Under the pieces are notes generated by a model. The model worked only from the letters and a program-made list of their open reading frames with translations, did not search any database and had not been told where the DNA came from. DNA of 30,752 nucleotides from an uncultured Lachnospiraceae bacterium (GTDB lineage: Bacteria; Bacillota; Clostridia; Lachnospirales; Lachnospiraceae). A program made the position numbers and the translations under genes. Shown here piece by piece: positions 8,487-17,104 of this stretch; the stretch's first letter is position 1; each line of letters opens with the position of its first letter. The DNA is taken from contig CAJTSB010000006.1 in the NCBI GenBank assembly GCA_910578825.1, positions 87,734 to 118,485 of the forward strand. Direction: 5' to 3'.

Positions 8487-9575
8487 TCACACAATTTTAT
8501 CTATGAACCGCGCCAGAAAATAAGAAACTTTCGGCGGAACGGCATTTCCTATCTGCTTACAGATGGAAGTTTTTGTCCCATAAAAAACAAAATCATCCGG
8601 AAAACTCTGAATGCGCGCCGCCTCTCTGGGCGACAGCGTCCTGTCTTCCGTGGGATGGATAAATCTTCCTCCGGCAGGCGTATCGAATCTGGTCGTAATC
8701 GTCGGTGCCTGTTCCTCCCAGCACAGCCTTCCATATGCTCCGCTGTGTACCGACTTAATCTCCTCCTTCAGCGATGTGAAATTCTCGCCGTTCGCAACCC
8801 TGCGCATCCGATCCACCGCTACCTTAGAATGCTTTGTCTGCGTATGGTTTGTCAAAATTTCCTTCTCACTTGCCAGATAACGCTGATAATCCGTAACAGG
8901 TTCGGGATTGGCAACTTCTCCATTTGCGGTTACCTTCGGCAGGTTGCCGATTGCATCCCTCACTGTTACCATATCAAAATAATGCGGCTCCTCCTTTTCC
9001 ATCTCCTGCCTTGTCGTTTCCCATAAATAATCAAAATCAACATCTTCCCTCAGCGTTCCAATGAGAATCATCCGCTCCCGTTTCTGTGGCACGCCAAAAT
9101 CAACTGCCTTCACCAGCCTTCGATAAAGATGATACGGCTTTCCGCAAAGCATGTCTGAATCTGAAAAAATCCGCAGGATTTCCGCAAAGATTCTGCCTCC
9201 CTGCATCGTTGTAATTCCTTTGACATTCTCCATCACAAACGCCTGCGGCTGCACTGTTTTTACCACATTGAAATAATGCTTAAACAGATAATTTCTCGGG
9301 TCGTCGATAAATCCTTCCCGAATCCTCGCACCTGCCATGGAAAATCCCTGGCATGGAGGCCCGCCGATAATAATCTGCGCATCACCTTTTCCAAATACGC
9401 CGGACTGGTCGATATTTTTGATATCATCCGCAATCATCTCCACCTTGGGATGATTTCTGCGGTAAGTCTCCGCTATGCTTTCATCAAACTCAACGGCTTT
9501 TTTGATGGTATCGCCCCGTTTTTCAAATCCCAGCGACAGGCCGCCGCAGCCGGAAAATAAATCAATTACGTCCAT
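8487..9575 (-). CDS. DNA (cytosine-5)-methyltransferase
   Basis: All core m5C motifs are present in order: motif I DLFSGCGGLSLGF, motif IV GGPPCQGFS with the catalytic Cys at about residue 75, motif VI ENVKG, motif VIII QKRERMILIG, the end of the target-recognition region (TITTRFDTPAGGRFIHP), and motif X GNAVPP near the C-terminus. At 362 residues it is a typical single-target enzyme with a variable region of about 90 residues between VIII and IX. I place the start at ATG 9575 (GGGGG 8 nt upstream) rather than GTG 9584. It overlaps the end of the adenine methyltransferase gene by 14 bp. It should protect host DNA against the LlaJI-type nuclease; the recognition site cannot be predicted. Confidence 0.95.
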   Translation of the reverse strand: MDVIDLFSGCGGLSLGFEKRGDTIKKAVEFDESIAETYRRNHPKVEMIADDIKNIDQSGVFGKGDAQIIIGGPPCQGFSMAGARIREGFIDDPRNYLFKHYFNVVKTVQPQAFVMENVKGITTMQGGRIFAEILRIFSDSDMLCGKPYHLYRRLVKAVDFGVPQKRERMILIGTLREDVDFDYLWETTRQEMEKEEPHYFDMVTVRDAIGNLPKVTANGEVANPEPVTDYQRYLASEKEILTNHTQTKHSKVAVDRMRRVANGENFTSLKEEIKSVHSGAYGRLCWEEQAPTITTRFDTPAGGRFIHPTEDRTLSPREAARIQSFPDDFVFYGTKTSICKQIGNAVPPKVSYFLARFIDKIV

Positions 9576-11193
9576 GTTCGACACCCCCGCTTATCCTGTA
9601 ACGAAACGCATAATCCTTTATGTAACGACTTTCCTCCTCGGTCAGTCCATATAACGCATGAATAAAATCATCAATCGCATGAATCTCATCCACACATTCC
9701 CTGTGCTTATATTCATACTGCGTCTGTTTTGTACCTACATAAACTTTCGTCTCTTCCAGACGCTTTTCCAGGGCAGCTGCCAGCCGATCCGCCTCCTGAA
9801 AATCATCTACCGGGGGAACCTTAAATCCCCGCAGTTCCTTCCCTGTGATATGCCAGCAATCAGATACGCATATCCAATACCACCAGAACAGAGAAGAATT
9901 CAGCAGACACATACAGTAATTCGCAGCGGACTGCCCGTCACAGAAAAATTCCTTATATTCTCCGCCCGAATGTACGCTCCGAAACGCCTTCATCCAAAAT
10001 GCCGCCCTCATATTCAAACAGACGGAATCAGATCCCGCTTTCATCCAGTCCATCAGATGCGTTTTCTGAGAAATTATTTTCTGATAAATATTTACGTCTG
10101 ACACTGTTCCAAGTTTGGGAATATACCCTTCCGTCACAAAATTATTTTTTACAATTTCCATGGTACGAAATAATTCCTGACGTTCCTCGCGATACCAGTA
10201 CCTGTAATTTCCGGTATACACTTCCATATTTTCCCCGTCATTTTTCCCGAACAGCACGCACAATTTCTGATGTACCGCAGTAAACAGGCAGTCCGGACGG
10301 TCGGAAAAACTCAAGATGTATTGCCTTGGAATACGCCGGTAGAGTTCCTCGCGAATTTTTTTCATCCGCGGCGTCGATACATACGACAAAGGAATCACAA
10401 ATCCAAGCGCACCGCCGGGCTTTAAATGCAATGCCGCATGTTCCAATACATTGGCATAAATGTTTCCGTATTTTTTCGGCGGAATGGAGTCGCTCTTCGA
10501 GTCCTCCACATACGGCGGATTTCCAAGCACGATATCATACTGAATCCCTTCCTTTGGCTTTTCGGACACAAAATCATAGGACGCAAAACATCCCTCCATG
10601 CACTCTGCCAGTCCTCTGATAAATGCCACCCCGAAACGATGCAGAACACAGAGAAATAAACGGATTTTTGTGAGCGCAATCGAATCCCGGTTTAGATCAT
10701 TTCCCTGAATGGACGCCACGACTTTTCTAATTTCATCCCTGTCGGCATTCATATGATACTTCACAAACAAATCCAGTTTCATATTTAGCGCTGCAAGCAA
10801 AAAAACACCCGAACCACAGGTCGGGTCATATACGGTTTTCTCAAAACAAAAATCACGATATGATATATTTAACTCCATTGCAGAAAAATTTTCCGCGTCT
10901 AATTTCCCATAGAGCAGTTTCACACTATTTGTGAGAATAAATTTCACAATATCCTCCGGCGTATAATAGACGCCCTTGTGTTTGCGAATGGATTCCTTTT
11001 CGTTGATACAAGACAACCTATCCTGCACATCCTGATAGGAATATCTCTGCTTTGCCTCCGTCCACTTCGGAAACGTTTCGCCAACCAATCTCTGCACTTC
11101 ATTTCTAATGGTTTCCTGCTCGCTGTCGCTGTAATTTTGCATCAGGTAACCGTTTAATAAAGACAACGCATTTGATAACACTTCACTTGCCAT
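9562..11193 (-). CDS. N6-adenine DNA methyltransferase (Eco57I/TaqI-like, gamma class)
   Basis: A 543-residue protein with KGVYYTPEDIV (about 73-83, motif X of gamma-type N6-adenine methyltransferases), motif I YDPTCGSGVFLLAAL (122-136) and motif IV GNPPYV (224-229). The C-terminal half has aromatic-rich segments (SSLFWWYWICVSDCWHITGK), as in the DNA-recognition part of Eco57I- and TaqI-like enzymes. I find no extra nuclease motif at the N-terminus, so it looks like a methyltransferase only, not a fused type IIG enzyme. It is second in the operon, 36 bp after the small nuclease-like gene and overlapping the cytosine methyltransferase gene. Having an adenine and a cytosine enzyme in one operon suggests an asymmetric site with each strand protected by a different mark. 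Confidence 0.92.
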   Translation of the reverse strand: MASEVLSNALSLLNGYLMQNYSDSEQETIRNEVQRLVGETFPKWTEAKQRYSYQDVQDRLSCINEKESIRKHKGVYYTPEDIVKFILTNSVKLLYGKLDAENFSAMELNISYRDFCFEKTVYDPTCGSGVFLLAALNMKLDLFVKYHMNADRDEIRKVVASIQGNDLNRDSIALTKIRLFLCVLHRFGVAFIRGLAECMEGCFASYDFVSEKPKEGIQYDIVLGNPPYVEDSKSDSIPPKKYGNIYANVLEHAALHLKPGGALGFVIPLSYVSTPRMKKIREELYRRIPRQYILSFSDRPDCLFTAVHQKLCVLFGKNDGENMEVYTGNYRYWYREERQELFRTMEIVKNNFVTEGYIPKLGTVSDVNIYQKIISQKTHLMDWMKAGSDSVCLNMRAAFWMKAFRSVHSGGEYKEFFCDGQSAANYCMCLLNSSLFWWYWICVSDCWHITGKELRGFKVPPVDDFQEADRLAAALEKRLEETKVYVGTKQTQYEYKHRECVDEIHAIDDFIHALYGLTEEESRYIKDYAFRYRISGGVEHGRN

Positions 11194-11229
11194 TTTACAC
11201 CTGCCAGTTCTTTTGTTGTCTGTTTGCCC

Positions 11230-11868
11230 CTAAAACTCTTCCAGAAGTTTGTCTATCCCCAATAATCTATTATAATACAGCCATCTTGCCGGTCCCTCCC
11301 CAAAATTTGCTACCTTTGCACTTCTCTGCATATAACTATGCTCTGCATACCCCCAAATAGTGGCAGTCGAAATATGCTCCCAATCGACCAGTTTCTGTTC
11401 CCCATCAACATCTATCGCGTCAATTTTAACCGCAACGTAATAATCTTTGGGAATCCCGTCAAACTGATCTGTATTCACCAATAACCGTCGATGTATCTGT
11501 CGAAAACCCGTTTTAACATCCACCGTATGACCTGATTTCGTGATAAAATCAAAATGATCCACATTCTCCTGTCCCTCGTAGACTTCAAACATGCCCTCTG
11601 TACTGACGCTCCTGCCATTTTCTGTAAGATATTTCAGGAATACCAGCTCGCCCAGTTTTCCCATGTATGTCCTCTGTATTTCGATCTTATTCTGCAACGT
11701 CACATCATTGGATTCCCGAACCTGTGAAGGCAGCAGCCTCGAATACTGGTTATCCGTAAGTATGATATCCTTCGCAAATGCCAGAGCTTTCTCCTTCATT
11801 GTCTCCGTGATATCCACCGAATAATATGTAATTTTGTATTTGCCCCGTTCCTCTATCAATTCTTTCAT
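11230..11868 (-). CDS. PD-(D/E)XK nuclease-like protein, first gene of the restriction operon
   Basis: A 212-residue protein with GELVFLKYL (Glu 74) on a likely first helix, FDF (Asp 107) and VDVKT (Asp 117, Lys 119): the E, D, (D/E)xK layout of restriction-endonuclease-like folds. I do not recognise a named family. It begins the five-gene operon (ATG 11868 behind GGAGG, 8 nt spacing) and starts only about 30 bp after the ilvB stop. In BsuMI of Bacillus subtilis three genes, one of them an extra nuclease-like gene beside the McrB-like and LlaJI-like ones, are needed for restriction, so an equivalent role is plausible. That assignment is inference from context. Confidence 0.65.
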   Translation of the reverse strand: MKELIEERGKYKITYYSVDITETMKEKALAFAKDIILTDNQYSRLLPSQVRESNDVTLQNKIEIQRTYMGKLGELVFLKYLTENGRSVSTEGMFEVYEGQENVDHFDFITKSGHTVDVKTGFRQIHRRLLVNTDQFDGIPKDYYVAVKIDAIDVDGEQKLVDWEHISTATIWGYAEHSYMQRSAKVANFGEGPARWLYYNRLLGIDKLLEEF

Positions 11869-11899
11869 ATACTCTGCCTCCAGCTAAAATATCATTTTG

Positions 11900-13699
11900 T
11901 CATATTTTATCATACCGTCTGTGGTTGCACAACTCAAGATTTTCCTTTGGAGATTTCCTCTCCTCCAGAATCATATCACAAAGAGCGCTACCAGGTGGTA
12001 CAATCGGCATAACATTACTTTCTCTGCCGATAATAAATTCAAGAACCGTAGGTGTTTTCTGATTCCGTTTTGCATAACAAAAGGCTGCCTCTATTTCCTC
12101 TGCATTTGTAATCCGAACGCCTCTTGCCCCATAACTTTCCGCCAGTTTCACAAAATCGGGCGTATATTCCGGACACTCCTCCCCCGGGCTGCTGCAAAAA
12201 ACAGGACAGCTCCTGCGATAACGCATACAGGTATTTGCATATTTTCTGTCATAAAACATCTCCTGCCACTGTCTGACATTTCCCAGATAACCGTTATTTA
12301 AGATACATACGATAATGGGAAGTTCATAGACAACTGCGGTTGCCATCTCCTGAATATTCATCTGCATACCGCCGTCACCGCAAATCACAATTACATCTCT
12401 GTGTGGATTTCCAATTTTTGCCCCGATGGCAGCCGGAAAGCCATATCCCATCGTCCCCAGTCCGCCAGAGGTCAACAGTTTCTTATGTTGATTCATTTCC
12501 AGAAATTGCGTTGTCCAGAGCTGATTTTGCCCCACATCGGTAGCAACCACTGCATTCGGAAACATATCATTAATAAATGTAATGATTTTCTGCGGTGTCA
12601 GCCCGCTCCCCTTCATTGTAATAGGGAATTTCTTTTTTAAACAGATGATTTCATCCCTCCATTCCCAAATATCCAGTGGCTTTGCCTGTTCCAACAATGC
12701 ATCGATTGCCATACGAGCGTCCGAGACAATCGGAATATCAGCCGTAATATTTCTGGAAATGCAAGCTGCATCTATATCAATGTGAATAACAACCGCTTCC
12801 GGGGCAAATTTTCCGACTTTCCCTGTAATGCGGTCATTAAACCGCGTTCCTATTGCAAACAAAACGTCACAATGGCTGATTGCATAATTGGCAGCATAAC
12901 TTCCATGAATCCCAATATTTCCAACAAACAGCTTATTTGTGGTCGGAACCGCCCCTCTCCCCATTATCGTCGTTACAACCGGAATTCCGGTTCGTTTGGC
13001 AAGCCGCGTCATTTCCTCGTTGGCATGAGCGATAGAAACGCCTCCTCCGACCAGAAACACAGGTCTCTTCGCACTGTTTAATTGCTCCATCGCCTTTGTT
13101 ATATGCTTTTTTAAATACTTCTCATTACAATTTTCAGGCATCATCTCCGGCTTGCTGTCTTGCAGCATTATCTCCATTGAGTAATCATTACTTCCATACA
13201 TTTTCTGAATATCTTTTGGCAAATCGACAACTACCACACCTGGCTTTCCCGTGCGTGCAATATGAAACGCCCTCTTTATCGTAACTGCCAAATCCTTCCT
13301 GTCCTGCACTGTCACCGCATACTTGCATATGCTCCCCGTAATGCTCACAATGTCCACTTCCTGAAATGCATCTTTCCCCATAAGTTCTCTCGGTACCTGA
13401 CCGGTAAAACATACCAGAGGAACGCTGTCATAATTTGCCGTGGCAATGCCTGTCACAAGATTGGTGGCTCCCGGTCCGCTTGTCACAAGACAAACACCGA
13501 CCTTTCCGGTAGAACGCGCATAGCCATCTGCGGCATGAATTAATCCCTGCTCATGACGCGGCAGAACAACTTCTATCCCTTCCTCCCCATAAAGCGCGTG
13601 AAATATGTCTATGACCTGCCCTCCCGGATAAGCAAACAAAGTATCCACGTTTTCTTCCTTTAATGCTTTGACAAATAATTCTGCACCTGTTATTTCCAT
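11900..13699 (-). CDS. ilvB: acetolactate synthase, large (catalytic) subunit
   Basis: This ThDP-dependent enzyme condenses two pyruvates (or pyruvate and 2-ketobutyrate) to acetohydroxy acids, the first common step of branched-chain amino-acid synthesis. Visible motifs are the catalytic Glu (RHEQGLIHAADGYARSTG, Glu 50), the FAD/domain-2 region (VGGGVSIAHAN, GTRFNDRITG) and the ThDP motif GDGGMQMN ... LNN (441-469). The C-terminal VMPIVPPG matches anabolic AHAS enzymes. I use ATG 13699: GGAGGT lies 7 nt upstream, whereas the earlier ATG at 13714 overlaps that ribosome-binding site. The protein has 599 residues. A segment at 491-509 holds four cysteines (C-x6-C-x3-C-x6-C) not present in enterobacterial IlvB. 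No ilvN or ilvC lies nearby, so the small subunit must be elsewhere or is not used. Confidence 0.95.
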   Translation of the reverse strand: MEITGAELFVKALKEENVDTLFAYPGGQVIDIFHALYGEEGIEVVLPRHEQGLIHAADGYARSTGKVGVCLVTSGPGATNLVTGIATANYDSVPLVCFTGQVPRELMGKDAFQEVDIVSITGSICKYAVTVQDRKDLAVTIKRAFHIARTGKPGVVVVDLPKDIQKMYGSNDYSMEIMLQDSKPEMMPENCNEKYLKKHITKAMEQLNSAKRPVFLVGGGVSIAHANEEMTRLAKRTGIPVVTTIMGRGAVPTTNKLFVGNIGIHGSYAANYAISHCDVLFAIGTRFNDRITGKVGKFAPEAVVIHIDIDAACISRNITADIPIVSDARMAIDALLEQAKPLDIWEWRDEIICLKKKFPITMKGSGLTPQKIITFINDMFPNAVVATDVGQNQLWTTQFLEMNQHKKLLTSGGLGTMGYGFPAAIGAKIGNPHRDVIVICGDGGMQMNIQEMATAVVYELPIIVCILNNGYLGNVRQWQEMFYDRKYANTCMRYRRSCPVFCSSPGEECPEYTPDFVKLAESYGARGVRITNAEEIEAAFCYAKRNQKTPTVLEFIIGRESNVMPIVPPGSALCDMILEERKSPKENLELCNHRRYDKI

Positions 13700-13822
13700 T
13701 TCATATACCTCCATTATGTGTGCGTGTACTTGCTTGCATAAATATTATATATAATGCTGTCGTATTAAACATGAAACAGATTTTTTCCAGCAGTTTCTTA
13801 CTTAATACAACAGCCTTAACCT

Positions 13823-14398
13823 TTACCCCATCAATCCCTTTGCAAATATCTGCACATTATTTTTGATATACACTTCTTTCCGAACCTTTGTAAGTTCATC
13901 GCCAAAAGACGCCTGTAAAAAAGTAAATCCAAACGTCGCTGCAAAAAAGTTGATTGCAAAAACGTCAAAATCCAATTTACATATTTCACCTCGCTCATAC
14001 ATCTTTTCTAAATATTCTGTAAACGCAGACAAAAACGCCTGCGGCACTTTCATAATCAGGGATGACGTCTCCTCATATAATTGCGGCGCCCGCAGCCCAA
14101 TCGACAGGTTTACGAAATCGGGCGTCATTCTGTCCATATACGCCCTCATAAACATTTCCAGATCCGCCTGCAAGTCCCATTGTACATTTTCAAATATCTC
14201 CGGCGTGACATCCGCCCTCCACTGCGCCTGATTTACTCCCTGCAAAACAATATCTTTTTTATTTTGAAATTTACGGAACAGCGTACACTCATTTACGCCT
14301 GCCTCTTTTGCAATCTCCTTCGTGGTCGTCGCGACATATCCCTTATCCCGTATCAACGCCATGGCAGCGTCAACAATTTTCTGACTCGTCTCATCCAT
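13823..14398 (-). CDS. TetR-family transcriptional regulator
   Basis: The N-terminal HTH is clear: IVDAAMALIRDKGYVATT, TKEIAKEAGVNECTLFRKF, followed by a helical ligand domain; about 191 residues. GGAGG sits 7 nt before ATG 14398, so this start is better than the ATG at 14416. It lies between the damaged MATE gene (55 bp upstream) and ilvB (about 120 bp downstream), all on the minus strand. A TetR next to a MATE transporter would normally control that transporter; with the transporter broken its present target is unclear. Confidence 0.9.
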   Translation of the reverse strand: MDETSQKIVDAAMALIRDKGYVATTTKEIAKEAGVNECTLFRKFQNKKDIVLQGVNQAQWRADVTPEIFENVQWDLQADLEMFMRAYMDRMTPDFVNLSIGLRAPQLYEETSSLIMKVPQAFLSAFTEYLEKMYERGEICKLDFDVFAINFFAATFGFTFLQASFGDELTKVRKEVYIKNNVQIFAKGLMG

Positions 14399-14453
14399 GT
14401 CCATACCTCCATGCAAGTGAATACTTTCATATTATCAGAATATTTGCAACACG

Positions 14454-15544
14454 TCAAGAGCAGTGTTTCTGAAATACCGCAAAACAAACGATGCTGCAGA
14501 CCAAATGCGTTACCATGCCAAAACCAAACATCATGCAAATAAAGGTTATATTCGGTACAAATATCCCCTTTAGCATCAACCCATACACAATTGGATAATA
14601 TATCAGATTAACAACCACTGATATGCCAAAAACATACTGTGTCTTACCATAACCAATCAATAGATTGTCAAACAAAACCGTATAGTCATATACAAGATAA
14701 AATGGTATCAAAATTACCAATATGTGTTTCATCGCCTCCGAATTATCAATCCCCAGATAATATTATTTGCCGTCCAATAATTTCCCTGTTCCTCCACAGC
14801 GTTAACCATTTTACATACGATGGCGGAATACACCACGTTATCCAGCAATACCTGAGAGCCGCTGAACAATCCCATAAACAAATAATCCTTTACAAACTCT
14901 TTGCCTGACTTAAAAGAAACCGCCATAAGTTGCTCTTTCATAATGACAAACAGGCACAATATCACGCATACCGAATTTACTGCAATATTGGAATATGCAA
15001 CGCCGTTCACTCCAAATTTCGGTATCAGAAACAAATCGCCAACTATTGTAATTGCAGTTCTGAAAATAGCCATTCCATATATGTACAACGGTTTCTCCAA
15101 CACAACCAGTAATACATTTACAAAACTGACAACGTTTGCAATGATAAATCCAATCGTTTCCAACCTAAGATATCCTGTCACTTCACGAATGCGCCCAGGA
15201 ACCATTGTCGCTACAATATCATGGCAGTAAATTAGGGTTATTAACGCAAACAAAATATAAATAACATTCACAACCAAAAATGACTCAAAAATCCGCTCCC
15301 TAAATTTCTTTTTGTCCTGTATGCACTTATTGAACAATGCATACAATGGCACAATCAGAAATGCCTGAACCGTCTCATTGATTAAATCAAACCATTCGAT
15401 ATGACCTGCGATACCCAATCCATCAATGGAAGGACTATTTGCAATTAAATTTGTCCTCACAAGCGTATATAAAAATGGAATGAAACTAAGCAGCATCAAA
15501 CTGCAAAACAAATTAATTGGAAACTTTGTATTTTTTCTGTTCAT
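14454..15544 (-). pseudogene. MATE-family efflux transporter with internal deletion
   Basis: The first reading frame (15544 to 14729, 271 residues) has hydrophobic segments and MATE-like sequence (EWFDLINETVQAFLIVPLYA; RLETIGFIIANVVSFVN; GDLFLIPKFGVNGVAYSNI) and ends NYWTANNIIWGLIIRRR. The second (14732 to 14454, 92 residues) starts at an ATG overlapping that stop (ATGA) and looks like the last helices of the same family (PFYLVYDYTVLFDNLLIGYG ... MFGFGMVTHLVCSIVCFAVF). Together they give about 363 residues instead of the usual 440-450, so roughly 80 residues after helix 8 are missing and the frame is shifted. The promoter-proximal ribosome-binding site GGGGG is intact. Two peptides could still be made, but a working transporter is unlikely. 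Confidence 0.75.
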
Positions 15545-15586
15545 ACCTCATGCCCCCTAATAAAACAATATACAGCCCCATACAAA

Positions 15587-16591
15587 TTACACGGTTTGTA
15601 ATCGGCTATGGATATATTCTCTGATCCCCTCCACGTTTCCTATATTATACTTTTGAGCCACCTCCGAGAAGTATTTCTTAATCGTTTCTTTCGATATCAC
15701 TTCATTCGAAGGCTCCCCTGGAAGACAGCACACTCTGGCATCCATCCATGGTGACTCCCTATGGGTAATTCGTTCCAAGGTCTTCCCACTATAGATGCCG
15801 AAGGTTTCGACAACTAAATCTATTACCTTCTTTTCATCATCCAACAGCTCTTGAAATCTATTTTGAAACATTGCAAATCGGATATCATCAATCGGATTAT
15901 ATTTGAAGTTCTTAAATATATCATATACATCCTTAAACACCGGACCATGTGTCCATGCTTCACATTCTTCGGGAAACAATTCCACACCTAACAAAACCAT
16001 ATGGATTGCTTGAATATAATAAAGCATCTTCTGCAATGCCAATGGCGTAACTTCCTCTGCTTTTTTGAAAATATAAGAAATAGACAGTAGCATCTTTTCA
16101 GATAACGCAAACAACGGCTCTATTTCTTTTGCCGCATTCATAGCTTTCCGATAAGCCGTCTCACCTATTTTATCTATATTTTCATTTAATTTATTCTCCA
16201 TATATGATGGTGACTCTAACGCCCGCCTTATAATATCAGAATACTCCTTTGAGGGAACCTGACCGGAAAGGTATCTGGTAATTGTAATCTCTCCGAAACC
16301 CAAAGACAAAGAGAGGGGCGCTTTGCCAATTTTATATAATTCCATCAAATTATTAATATCTTCTATACTGACAATTCCTTCCTGCTGCCTATACTGTCTG
16401 TCAACCTCCTGTGCGTTATTGTCCAGAAGTCCGGGAAGACTCACAGGTTCGCCACAATTTTCACAAACAGCTTCTGAGATTTCAAATTCATAATCCTTAC
16501 CCTTAATACATTTCTCATACGGAACACGTTGTATGCGGTACATGGTTTCCCTTCTGCACTCTATACAAAATTGGGTTCTTTCTTTTGGCAT
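15587..16591 (-). CDS. antitoxin with MqsA-like zinc finger, HTH and Panacea (DUF4065) domain
   Basis: Three parts are visible in the 334-residue protein. Residues 1-60: CIEC (Cys 9, 12) and CENC (Cys 43, 46), a two-CxxC zinc-binding module as in MqsA-type antitoxins. Residues 75-125: an Xre-like HTH (LSLGFGEITITRYLSGQVPS). Residues about 165-300: a Panacea/SocA-like domain (LQKMLYYIQAIHMVLLG ... EAWTHGPVFKDVYDIF). The start is ATG 16591 because AGGAGG lies 7 nt upstream; the ATG at 16612 sits before that site. It follows the toxin gene by about 30 bp on the same transcript. It should bind and neutralise the upstream toxin, and its HTH probably binds the repeated operator at 17026-17081. Confidence 0.85.
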   Translation of the reverse strand: MPKERTQFCIECRRETMYRIQRVPYEKCIKGKDYEFEISEAVCENCGEPVSLPGLLDNNAQEVDRQYRQQEGIVSIEDINNLMELYKIGKAPLSLSLGFGEITITRYLSGQVPSKEYSDIIRRALESPSYMENKLNENIDKIGETAYRKAMNAAKEIEPLFALSEKMLLSISYIFKKAEEVTPLALQKMLYYIQAIHMVLLGVELFPEECEAWTHGPVFKDVYDIFKNFKYNPIDDIRFAMFQNRFQELLDDEKKVIDLVVETFGIYSGKTLERITHRESPWMDARVCCLPGEPSNEVISKETIKKYFSEVAQKYNIGNVEGIREYIHSRLQTV

Positions 16592-16621
16592 TTTCTTTCC
16601 TCCTGTTTCCATTGTTATGTA

Positions 16622-16999
16622 TTACCTAAATTGATAAGTTAATGGATATTCCTGCTTATGAAATGAAATAACTATAACAAACTGATCTTTTAATTTATTA
16701 AACTTAATATACAAAGGAACTTTTTGTTCTACCCCACCATATCGTGGCAACATTTTAATATCCTTGCCAAATATATACAATATTTCTTCTGGATGTTGCG
16801 GATGTTCATTCCAAACAGCATCTGAAAAATCAAATACTTTCAAAGAAAGAATTACTTTCTTTGCATCCTCCTCTGTAAACACATAATCCATATAGATGTT
16901 TTGATTTTTGTTCCTTGACGATATCTGATACCTTCCAGCCCTAACAGAATCAAACACATCCGACAGATACTTTTCAATATCTGATTTCGTAACGTTCAA
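16622..16999 (-). CDS. MqsR-like (RelE-fold) toxin
   Basis: A 125-residue protein. The C-terminal half (IFGKDIK, then VPLYIKFNKLKDQFVIVISF and HKQEYPLTYQF) has the strand pattern and the SFH-x-x-EYPL ending of Firmicute proteins in the MqsR ribonuclease toxin family; the N-terminus (DIEKYLSDVFDSVRAGRYQI) also fits. MqsR toxins cleave mRNA. The start is TTG 16999, with GGAGGG about 10 nt upstream and no suitable ATG, so translation may be deliberately weak. It lies directly before the antitoxin gene, toxin first, as in mqsRA. Function is inferred from similarity and gene order; catalytic residues were not aligned. Confidence 0.75.
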   Translation of the reverse strand: MNVTKSDIEKYLSDVFDSVRAGRYQISSRNKNQNIYMDYVFTEEDAKKVILSLKVFDFSDAVWNEHPQHPEEILYIFGKDIKMLPRYGGVEQKVPLYIKFNKLKDQFVIVISFHKQEYPLTYQFR

Positions 17000-17025
17000 T
17001 CGTTATATCCCTCCCCATACCTATA

Positions 17026-17088
17026 TATTATGATAGGATTTTTATTTTATTCTATCATAATAATACATCAATGATAGAATATTGTCAA
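17026..17088 (-). promoter_or_regulatory. toxin-antitoxin promoter with three operator half-sites
   Basis: On the minus strand a -35 TTGACA (17088-17083) and -10 TATTAT (17065-17060) are 17 bp apart. The motif ATGATAG occurs three times: as an inverted pair (TATTATGATAG at 17026-17036 and CTATCATAATA at 17052-17062), which overlaps the -10 and start region, and once in the spacer (CAATGATAGAATA, 17069-17081). This is what an autorepressing antitoxin would bind. Transcription reads into the toxin gene at 16999. Confidence 0.8.
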
Positions 17089-17104
17089 TAAACCATCACA
17101 TACT

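Noticed and set aside
13700..13822. T-box or attenuator leader before ilvB
   Set aside because: The space is about 120 bp and shows no T-box sequence, leader peptide or paired terminator stems.
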